The position numbers and the translations under genes were made by a program. From Pseudomarimonas sp964350895 (lineage in GTDB: Bacteria; Pseudomonadota; Gammaproteobacteria; Xanthomonadales; Xanthomonadaceae), in assembly GCA_964350895.1 (NCBI GenBank), contig CAYGMG010000192.1, positions 1 to 6,417 of the forward strand: DNA of 6,417 bases, written 5' to 3'. Numbering within the stretch: position 1 is the first letter of the stretch; every line of letters starts with the position of its first letter. Shown piece by piece: positions 1 to 4,938 of this stretch. The notes below the pieces were generated by a model that had not been told where the DNA came from, ran no database searches, and saw only the letters and a program-made list of their open reading frames with translations.

Positions 1-101
1 TTGTGGGAGCGGATCGTATCCGCGACCGCAGCGCGACAGGCTTGCCACTGACTGCGGTTGGATCGAAGCTCCGCGGTCGCGGATACGATCCGCTCCCACA
101 G
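1..101. repeat. REPIN-like paired inverted REP element, complete copy
   Basis: Positions 2-29 and 73-100 are a perfect 28-bp inverted repeat separated by a 43-nt spacer. Each arm begins TGTGGGAGC and contains a smaller hairpin (GCGGAT at 9-14, ATCCGC at 18-23). This nested architecture is that of two REP sequences in opposite orientation (a REPIN or BIME). The GTGGGAGC head is typical of REPs in Pseudomonas and xanthomonads, which are mobilised by RAYT transposases. A second, partial copy begins at 6361 and keeps the spacer sequence too, so arm plus spacer travel as one unit. The element lies 75 bp beyond the moaE stop and could protect or end the moa transcript, but no T-tract is present. 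The 101-175 stretch between it and moaE shows nothing I recognise. Confidence 0.88.
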
Positions 102-175
102 AAAGCCGGCGCAATGGAGGGGCATCGACGAACGGCAAATTTGTGCCCATTCCTGCCGAATTCCGGCGCTCAAGA

Positions 176-634
176 TCAAGGCTGTGCTGGCAACTCCCAG
201 GCCGCACCTTCGCTCCACTCGCTGCTGCCGTCGGTGTAGTGCTCCTGCTTCCACACCGGGGCACGGTACTTGACCGCTTCGGTCAGCGCGCGGCAGGCGC
301 GGAAGGCTTCGTCGCGGTGGGCGGTGCCGGCGGCGATGATGATGGCGGTGTCGCCGACCTGCAGCCGGCCGCAGGCGTGCTCCACATAGAGTTTGACCGG
401 TGTGCCGAGCTCGGCGGCGACCTCCTCGGCCATGCCACGCATCAGGCTCAGGGCGAGTGCGCGATGGATGTCGTAGTGGATGCCGGTGGCCTCGCGGCCG
501 AGGTTGCGCGAGCGAACCTTGCCGATGAACAGGGCCAGGCCGCCGAAGCCGGCGTCGCTGACGAAGTCGATCGCGGCGCCGGCATCGATTCGCGATTCGG
601 CGATATCGCACACGCCGACGTGGATGGCGTCCAT
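176..634 (-). CDS. moaE: MoaE, molybdopterin synthase catalytic subunit
   Basis: Cytoplasmic large subunit of molybdopterin synthase, which converts precursor Z (cPMP) to molybdopterin using sulfur carried on the MoaD C-terminus. The 152 residues match the usual length (E. coli about 150). Visible signatures are FIGKVRSRNLG at 36-46 (Arg41 matches E. coli Arg39), TAHRDEAF at 104-111 (His106/Arg107) and VKYRAPVWKQE at 121-131, whose Lys122 and Lys129 match catalytic Lys119 and Lys126. The motif usually read as HRxG is here HACG (86-89), so an otherwise common arginine is replaced, and the C-terminal arginine equivalent to E. coli Arg140 also seems absent by hand alignment. The start lies 1 nt after the moaD stop. 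The G-rich codons for the MoaD Gly-Gly tail sit where the ribosome binding site should be, implying coupled translation. Last gene of the operon. Confidence 0.93.
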   Translation of the reverse strand: MDAIHVGVCDIAESRIDAGAAIDFVSDAGFGGLALFIGKVRSRNLGREATGIHYDIHRALALSLMRGMAEEVAAELGTPVKLYVEHACGRLQVGDTAIIIAAGTAHRDEAFRACRALTEAVKYRAPVWKQEHYTDGSSEWSEGAAWELPAQP

Positions 635-635
635 G

Positions 636-899
636 TCAGCCCCCGCTGACCGGCGGCAGGATGGAGAGCTGGCCGTCCTCGGGCAGCGGGTCGGTATCGC
701 GCAGCAGGGCCTGGTCGGTAGCGAAGGCCGATGCGCTGATCAGGGCGTGGGCTTTGGCTGAACTGGCGGCGGAGAAGTGCGCGGGCAGAGCGCGGCGCAG
801 GTCGGCCACCGTGGCGCCGTCAGGCAGGGCAAGGCGCAGGGCCGGCTCTGGGTGCAGGTCACGGCAGGCGCCGTACAGGCCAAGAGTGATGTCAGGCAT
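636..899 (-). CDS. moaD: MoaD, molybdopterin synthase sulfur-carrier subunit
   Basis: Small ubiquitin-like sulfur carrier. Its C-terminal glycine is adenylated by MoeB, thiocarboxylated, and inserted into the MoaE active site to deliver sulfur to cPMP. The 87-aa product (E. coli 81) begins MPDITLGLYGACRD and ends LPPVSGG, the obligatory exposed Gly-Gly tail preceded by the hydrophobic stretch that docks on MoaE. I chose the ATG at 899 because the beta-grasp fold starts there. An in-frame ATG at 941 would add 14 residues coded wholly inside moeA. The start overlaps the moeA stop by 8 nt (892-899) and the Shine-Dalgarno is weak (AAGAG), so translation probably depends on ribosomes finishing moeA. 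No moeB is present in the window. Confidence 0.93.
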   Translation of the reverse strand: MPDITLGLYGACRDLHPEPALRLALPDGATVADLRRALPAHFSAASSAKAHALISASAFATDQALLRDTDPLPEDGQLSILPPVSGG

Positions 900-2145
900 C
901 TCGGTGCTCTTCGGCAGCAAGGAAGGGGAAGGGCAGGGCATGGCAAAGCGGCTGCACGGCGATGGCGTCGCCGGCCGCCAGGTCGCCGCTGTCGGCGGTC
1001 TGGATCGCCCAGCAGTTCGCCTTCAGCAGTGGGGCGATGCGGAATGACTCCTGGCCGCCGAGCACTTCCACGGCGAGCCGGCCGTCGCTCAGCTGCAGCC
1101 GCGCCTTGAGATGAAAGCGGAAGCCGCCGCGCGCCGCCAACGGCTGTGCCAGGGGCAGTGAAACGGTCTGTTCATCCGGCAGGCCGAGCAGCCTGCGGAT
1201 CAGCGGCTCGACGAAGAAGCGAAAGCCGACCGCTGCCGAGACCGGATTGCCGGGCAGGCCGGCATACCAGATGCCCGATGCCAGGCGCGCCGCCAGCAGC
1301 GGTTTGCCGGGGCGCATCTTCAGCTTGTGGAACAGGCTGGTCGCGCCGAGCCGCTGCAGGGTGGCGGGGACGAAATCATGCCGGCCCATGGACACCGCGC
1401 CCGAGCTGAGGATGATCTGCGCGTCGGCCGCCTCGGCGCGGCCGATGGCGTCGGCCAATGCATCGCCGTCATCGCCGATGGTGGTGTCGAACACACACTG
1501 CGCGCCGGCGGCCTCGATCCTTGCCACCAGGCCCGGCCGGTTGCCGTTGCGGATCTGCCCGGGCTGTAGGGTCTGGCTGGGGTCATCGACCAGCTCGCGT
1601 CCGGTCGCGATCACCGCAATCCGCGGACGCCGCGCAACGGTGACTTCGCCGAGGCCCAGCGATGCCAGCATGGTCAGCACTTCGGCATCGATAAAGCGTC
1701 CCGGGCGCAGCACCTCGGTGCCGGCCTCGACGTCCTGGCCGCGGCGGCGGATGTGCTGGCCGCGCTGCACGGTTTCAGCAAGCCGCAGCCTGTCGCCCTC
1801 GCGAACCGTTCGCTCGACCGGGACGACCGCGTCGTAGCCCGCAGGGAGCAGGGCGCCGGTGGTGATCTCGACTGCCTCGGCTGCGTGGCTGATCGCCCCG
1901 TCACCGGCGAACTGCGCGCCGGACAGGGTGAGCAGGGTGTCGGCGGGAAGGCTGTCAGCGCTCATGCGCAGGGCAAAGCCGTCCATCGCTGCGTTGTCGA
2001 AAGGCGGCAGAGCATCGCGGGCGCGCAGCGCTTCGGCCAGCACGCGGCCGGGAGCCTTGCCCAGCGCCACCGATTCGCTCGCGGGTCCCGGCGCATCGGC
2101 CAGCCAGCGGGCCAGCGCAGTGGCGAAATCCAGCGGCTCGCTCAT
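892..2145 (-). CDS. moeA: MoeA, molybdopterin molybdenumtransferase
   Basis: Catalyses the last step of Moco synthesis, inserting molybdate into adenylylated molybdopterin. The protein has 417 residues against 411 in E. coli. Motifs in order: PPFDNAAMDGFAL (47-59), ITTGALLPAG (94-103), IRRRGQDVEAG (132-142), ATGRELV (180-186), SSGAVSMGRHDF (247-258), KLKMRPGKP (274-282) and GLPGNPVS (296-303). By hand alignment the residues equivalent to E. coli Asp59, Thr100, Asp142, Glu188, Asp228, Asp259 and Lys275 are all kept (Asp55, Thr96, Asp138, Glu184, Asp225, Asp257, Lys274). Lys279 is Arg278, and the usual GDEL is GREL. The ATG overlaps the moaA stop in an ATGA, a hallmark of translational coupling. 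The next step up, MPT adenylylation by Mog/MoaB, is not encoded here. Intact and ordinary. Confidence 0.96.
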   Translation of the reverse strand: MSEPLDFATALARWLADAPGPASESVALGKAPGRVLAEALRARDALPPFDNAAMDGFALRMSADSLPADTLLTLSGAQFAGDGAISHAAEAVEITTGALLPAGYDAVVPVERTVREGDRLRLAETVQRGQHIRRRGQDVEAGTEVLRPGRFIDAEVLTMLASLGLGEVTVARRPRIAVIATGRELVDDPSQTLQPGQIRNGNRPGLVARIEAAGAQCVFDTTIGDDGDALADAIGRAEAADAQIILSSGAVSMGRHDFVPATLQRLGATSLFHKLKMRPGKPLLAARLASGIWYAGLPGNPVSAAVGFRFFVEPLIRRLLGLPDEQTVSLPLAQPLAARGGFRFHLKARLQLSDGRLAVEVLGGQESFRIAPLLKANCWAIQTADSGDLAAGDAIAVQPLCHALPFPFLAAEEHRDA

Positions 2146-3122
2146 CCGCCCACCGAGGCCAGGTGCGGGGTCAGTCCGGTCTGGCCCTGGTGCAGCTGAT
2201 GGCCAGCGGTCTTCAGCGCCAGCTGACCGGTAAGCCGGCCGACCAGCGCCTCGCGGTCGGCATCGTCCTGCAGCAGCGAGCGCAGCGGGATGCCGAACTC
2301 GCCGAACAGGCAGAGCCGGAGATCGCCGGTAGAGGTCACTCGCAGGCGGTTGCAGCCGGCGCAGAAATCCTTGGAGTAGGGCGCGATGATGCCGATCCGT
2401 CCGGCGTAGTCGGGATGCGCGTACTCGCGTGCCGGGCCGGCGCTGGGGCTGCGCGGCTGCAGGCGCCAGCCGTCCTCGCCGAGCTGGGTCTCCAGGGTTT
2501 CGGCGCGCAGATGGTGGCGGGCGAAATAGTCGGCGTTGTCGCCGGTGCGCATCAGCTCGATGAAGCGCAGCGACAGCGGTCGCTCGCGCAGGTAGTCGAG
2601 CCAGCCCGGCATCTCGTCGTCATTCAGGCCACGCAGCAGCACCGCATTGAGTTTCACCGAATGAAAGTCCAGCGCGAGGGCCTGCTCGATGCCGCGCAGG
2701 ATCGAGGCATGCGCCGTGCTGCCGGTGATCGCGGCGAAGCGCTGCGCATCCAGGCTGTCGAGACTGATATTGATTGCATTGAGACCGGCGGCGCGCCAGT
2801 CGGCGACGCGCTTTTCCAGCAGGATGCCGTTGCTGGTCATCGCCAGCCGCTCCAGCCCCGGGGTTGCGGCGGCCAGCTCGATGACCTGCAGCAGATCGCG
2901 ACGCAGCGAGGGCTCGCCGCCGGTCAGGCGCAGCTTGCGCAGGCCGACGGCGGCAAACGCGGCCAGCAGGCGGCGGATCTCGTCGAGATGCAGGTGCTCC
3001 TGGCTGCCGCAGCCCTGGTAGCCCTCGGGCAGGCAATAGCTGCAGCGGAAGTTGCAGGCCTCGATCAGGGATAGCCTGAGGTAGGGAAACTGCCGCCCGT
3101 AGCGGTCATTCAGCGCGGTCAT
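2142..3122 (-). CDS. moaA: MoaA, GTP 3',8-cyclase (radical SAM)
   Basis: First committed enzyme of Moco synthesis: it turns GTP into 3',8-cyclo-GTP, which MoaC rearranges to cPMP. The 326 residues (E. coli 329) show the radical-SAM cluster CNFRCSYC (Cys23, Cys27, Cys30), the SAM-binding GGEP (68-71), the second 4Fe-4S cluster FCAGC...LRLC (Cys254, Cys257, Cys271) and a C-terminal Gly-Gly, a tail known to matter for activity. The ATG at 3122 is preceded by a strong Shine-Dalgarno, AAAGGAG, 7 nt upstream. Reading from an in-frame ATG at 3317 would add 65 residues with no MoaA similarity, translated from what looks like riboswitch and promoter DNA, so I reject it. Lead gene of moaA-moeA-moaD-moaE. 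It is likely controlled by an FNR-type activator and a Moco riboswitch (see those entries). Confidence 0.96.
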   Translation of the reverse strand: MTALNDRYGRQFPYLRLSLIEACNFRCSYCLPEGYQGCGSQEHLHLDEIRRLLAAFAAVGLRKLRLTGGEPSLRRDLLQVIELAAATPGLERLAMTSNGILLEKRVADWRAAGLNAINISLDSLDAQRFAAITGSTAHASILRGIEQALALDFHSVKLNAVLLRGLNDDEMPGWLDYLRERPLSLRFIELMRTGDNADYFARHHLRAETLETQLGEDGWRLQPRSPSAGPAREYAHPDYAGRIGIIAPYSKDFCAGCNRLRVTSTGDLRLCLFGEFGIPLRSLLQDDADREALVGRLTGQLALKTAGHQLHQGQTGLTPHLASVGG

Positions 3123-3126
3123 GTCT

Positions 3127-3263
3127 GCTCCTTTCCGATTCGGGAGACCGCGCCGTTTCCCGCGCAGCCCTGGCACCGTCGATCCCGAAGGACCCGGCAC
3201 GGCCGGAGCACCGTGCCGCCGGATGGGCGGGTTAGGTGAACCGGCTGCGGAGCAATCAGGAGC
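3127..3263 (-). ncRNA. Moco riboswitch (Moco RNA motif) in the moaA leader
   Basis: The leader read on the minus strand closely resembles the E. coli moaA leader as I recall it. Segment ACGGUGCUCCGGCCGUG (stem GGCACGG/CCGUGCC, 3196-3217) matches E. coli ACGGUGCUUUGGCCGUG. The segment GUGCCAGGGC matches GCCACCAGGGC. CUCCCGAAUCGGAAAGGAG (3128-3146) matches CUCCCGUAUCUGGAAAGGUG. Where E. coli has GGCGAAG/CUUCGCC, this leader has a different but paired stem, GGCUGCGC/GCGCGGUC (3162-3169 with 3146-3153), as expected for covariation. A UUCG-capped hairpin lies at 3181-3193. The moaA Shine-Dalgarno AAGGAGC (3127-3133) can pair with GCUCCU at 3258-3263 or with CUCC at 3143-3146. That suggests cofactor binding hides the ribosome site and shuts off the operon when Moco is sufficient. 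The outer 5' boundary is approximate. Confidence 0.85.
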
Positions 3264-3289
3264 CGCGGCCCCGTCATGCCCAAGTGCCC

Positions 3290-3295
3290 AGCATA
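3290..3295 (-). promoter_or_regulatory. Putative -10 element of the moaA operon promoter
   Basis: Read on the minus strand the hexamer is TATGCT, 4/6 to TATAAT. It would place transcription start near 3282-3283, which puts the FNR-type box centred at 3323.5 at about -41, the class II activator position where a -35 is not needed. No good -35 hexamer is seen. The resulting leader of about 160 nt is just long enough to contain the riboswitch. Support comes from the spacing rather than from the hexamer alone. Confidence 0.55.
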
Positions 3296-3316
3296 GCGGC
3301 TGCACCGCGCCAGGCA

Positions 3317-3330
3317 ATGATCGCGATCAA
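3317..3330. promoter_or_regulatory. FNR/Anr/Dnr-type operator
   Basis: ATGAT-CGCG-ATCAA matches the FNR-family consensus TTGAT-N4-ATCAA at 9 of 10 specified positions, in a GC-rich region where this AT-rich palindrome stands out. It is centred near -41 relative to the proposed moaA start, the classic position for FNR activation, and E. coli moaA is also anaerobically induced through FNR. Sequence alone cannot say whether FNR/Anr (oxygen), Dnr/Nnr (nitric oxide) or both bind. It also lies about 57 bp upstream of a proposed tdh start site, so it could touch both divergent promoters. Confidence 0.72.
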
Positions 3331-3368
3331 TACCCGGCCGCGCCCACGGGACGTTCAGGCCGGGGCGC

Positions 3369-3374
3369 TACACT
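3369..3374 (+). promoter_or_regulatory. Putative -10 element of the tdh promoter
   Basis: TACACT matches TATAAT at 4 of 6 positions and is followed by ATGCGC. Start of transcription would fall near 3381, leaving a 24-36 nt leader to the plausible tdh start codons. No convincing -35 is present at the right distance (the hexamer at 3346-3351 is ACGGGA). The placement argues against the ATG at 3375 as the start codon, since it would lie upstream of the transcript. Confidence 0.35.
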
Positions 3375-3416
3375 ATGCGCCCCCAAAACACGGCGCTGAC
3401 TGGCATGTCGCAGATG

Positions 3417-4439
3417 ATGAAGGCACTGGTCAAGAAAGAGGCGGCCAAGGGCATCTGGATGGAACAGGTCCCGGTGCCCAGCCCCGGCCCAAACGAAGTG
3501 CTGATCAAGCTGGAGAAGACCGCGATCTGCGGCACCGATCTGCATATCTACAAATGGGACGAGTGGAGCCAGCGGACCATCAAGCCTGGTCTGGTGATCG
3601 GCCACGAATTCGTCGGCCGGATCGTCGACATGGGCCCGGGCGTCACCAGCTACCGGCTGGGTGACCGGGTCTCGGCCGAAGGGCATATCGTCTGTGGCCA
3701 CTGCCGCAACTGCCGTGCCGGCCGCCAGCACCTGTGCCCGAACACGGTGGGCATCGGCGTCAACCGCAACGGCGCCTTTGCCGAGTACGTGGTGATGCCG
3801 GCCAGCAACCTGTGGCCGATTCCCGACCAGATCCCCAGCGAGCTGGCGGCCTTCTTCGACCCCTACGGCAACGCTGCGCACTGCGCGCTGGAGTTCGACG
3901 TGATCGGCGAGGACGTGCTGATCACCGGCGCCGGTCCGATCGGCATCATCGCCGCCGGAATCTGCAAGCACGTCGGCGCGCGCAATGTCGTGGTCACCGA
4001 CGTCAACGACTACCGGCTCAAACTGGCTGCCGATATGGGCGCCACCCGGGTGGTCAACGTGGCCAAGCAGTCGCTCAAGGACGTCATGTCCGACCTGCAC
4101 ATGGAAGGCTTCGATGTCGCGCTCGAGATGTCCGGCCATCCCGGCGCCTTCAACGACATGCTCGACTGCATGTACCACGGCGGCAAGATCGCCCTGCTCG
4201 GCATCCTGCCCAACGGCGCCGGGATCAACTGGGACAAGGTGATCTTCAAGGGTCTCACCCTGCACGGCATCTACGGCCGGCGGATGTACGAGACCTGGTA
4301 CAAGATGACCCAGATGGTGCTGACCGGTTTCCCGCTGCAGAAGGTGCTGACCCACCAGATCCACATCGACGACTTCCAGAAGGGCTTCGACCTGATGGAA
4401 GCCGGGCAGTGCGGCAAGGTGGTGTGTAGTTGGAACTGA
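3417..4439 (+). CDS. tdh: Tdh, L-threonine 3-dehydrogenase
   Basis: Zinc- and NAD-dependent medium-chain dehydrogenase that oxidises L-threonine to 2-amino-3-ketobutyrate, which Kbl then cleaves to glycine and acetyl-CoA. The 340 aa align almost end to end with E. coli Tdh (341). From MKALVKKE, numbering coincides: catalytic zinc Cys38, with Thr40 and His43 (ICGTDLHIY), and GHE at 62-64. Structural zinc residues are Cys93, Cys96, Cys99 and Cys107 (CGHCRNC...HLC). The Rossmann loop is GAGPIG 171-176, with Asp195 placed for the NAD ribose. The C-terminus KVVCSWN parallels E. coli KVILSWD. In-frame ATGs at 3375, 3405 and 3414 are alternatives. None has a clear Shine-Dalgarno, so I used family alignment. 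Unlike E. coli, no kbl adjoins it. Divergent from moaA. Confidence 0.95.
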   Translation: MKALVKKEAAKGIWMEQVPVPSPGPNEVLIKLEKTAICGTDLHIYKWDEWSQRTIKPGLVIGHEFVGRIVDMGPGVTSYRLGDRVSAEGHIVCGHCRNCRAGRQHLCPNTVGIGVNRNGAFAEYVVMPASNLWPIPDQIPSELAAFFDPYGNAAHCALEFDVIGEDVLITGAGPIGIIAAGICKHVGARNVVVTDVNDYRLKLAADMGATRVVNVAKQSLKDVMSDLHMEGFDVALEMSGHPGAFNDMLDCMYHGGKIALLGILPNGAGINWDKVIFKGLTLHGIYGRRMYETWYKMTQMVLTGFPLQKVLTHQIHIDDFQKGFDLMEAGQCGKVVCSWN

Positions 4440-4444
4440 GCATG

Positions 4445-4579
4445 GGTGATTGGTGATTGGTGATTGGTGATTCGCAAGCGCGCGTTGCGGAGCAGCGAGC
4501 GAGGTCTGCCTTCCACAAGCCCATTGTCGCCAGCCTTTCGCTCCTGACCCATCACAGATCACCCATCACGAATCACCAA
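4445..4579. repeat. Short element with inverted heptamer arrays at its ends
   Basis: The left end has four perfect tandem copies of GGTGATT (4445-4472). The right end carries the same motif inverted and degenerate: ACCCATCAC twice (4547-4555, 4561-4569) and AATCACC (4571-4577). The inner boundary pairs perfectly over 11 bp (4464-4474 with 4569-4579), and a weaker pair GGAGC/GCTCC (4489-4493, 4540-4544) lies within. The core of about 75 nt has no gene or known motif I recognise. Similar runs of GGTGATT-like units recur, from memory, between genes in xanthomonads. It occupies nearly the whole tdh to arsC-like gap and ends 3 nt before the ATG. Its nature (degenerate MITE, RNA hairpin or replication-slippage array) is open. 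Confidence 0.7.
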
Positions 4580-4582
4580 ACG

Positions 4583-4936
4583 ATGACCTACATCCTCTGG
4601 CACAACCCGCGCTGCTCGAAGTCCCGCGAGGCCCTGGCCCTGCTGCGCGAGCGCGGCTGCGAGCCGCAGATCCTCGAGTACCTGAAGCATCCGCCGCACT
4701 GCGCCGAGATTGAGCGCGTGGCGCGGGCCACCGGCCTGCCGGTCAAGGACATGATGCGCACTGATGAGCCGGAGTTCGCCGCCCTGGGCCTTGACGAGGA
4801 GGGCGTCAGCGACGCCGCGCTGTATGCGGCGATGGCTGGGCATCCGCGGCTGATCCAGAGGCCGATCCTGGTCGCTGATGAGCGCGCCGTAGTCGGCCGC
4901 CCACCCGAGCGCGTGCTCGAACTGCTGCGGGACTGA
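4583..4936 (+). CDS. ArsC/YfgD-family reductase (putative glutaredoxin-dependent arsenate reductase)
   Basis: A 117-aa thioredoxin-fold protein of the ArsC family. HNPRCSKSREAL (7-18) supplies the active cysteine Cys11. Arg59 (MMRTDEP), Arg93 (QRPILV) and Arg106 (GRPPERVLEL) match the three oxyanion-binding arginines of plasmid R773 ArsC (Arg60, Arg94, Arg107). Overall it resembles E. coli YfgD more than dedicated resistance ArsC: the length is shorter (R773 ArsC about 141) and the tail IGRPPE-like. Family annotation is arsenate reductase (glutaredoxin), but YfgD-type members have no well-established substrate, so I leave the symbol empty. No arsR, arsB or acr3 gene is nearby, which weakens a resistance role. 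I chose the ATG at 4583 because the beta-strand leading to Cys11 starts there. An upstream frame would translate the repeat element. No Shine-Dalgarno precedes it. Confidence 0.88.
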   Translation: MTYILWHNPRCSKSREALALLRERGCEPQILEYLKHPPHCAEIERVARATGLPVKDMMRTDEPEFAALGLDEEGVSDAALYAAMAGHPRLIQRPILVADERAVVGRPPERVLELLRD

Positions 4937-4938
4937 AC

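Noticed and set aside
155..167. Rho-independent terminator for the moa operon (GCCG/CGGC stem)
   Set aside because: Only 4 bp of stem and no T-tract on the minus strand. It cannot be supported as an intrinsic terminator.
2163..3074. A 303-codon open frame on the plus strand opposite moaA
   Set aside because: Shadow of moaA. The minus-strand frame has both iron-sulfur clusters and a strong ribosome site.
3123..3317. N-terminal extension of MoaA from an in-frame ATG at 3317
   Set aside because: The extra 65 residues have no MoaA similarity, the ATG overlaps the FNR-type box, and the DNA is better explained as promoter and riboswitch. The ATG at 3122 has a strong Shine-Dalgarno.
4445..4472. 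CRISPR array suggested by the regular heptamers
   Set aside because: Units are 7 bp and directly adjacent, with no spacers and no cas genes. It is a simple tandem repeat.
3327..4562. A 411-codon open frame on the minus strand opposite tdh
   Set aside because: It lies antisense to an unmistakable Tdh with every catalytic residue, its sequence resembles no family, and it begins inside the heptamer repeat element.
4583..4936. Arsenic resistance operon
   Set aside because: Only a YfgD-like ArsC family gene is present. There is no arsR, arsB, acr3 or arsH nearby, and the next gene is an unrelated secreted protein.
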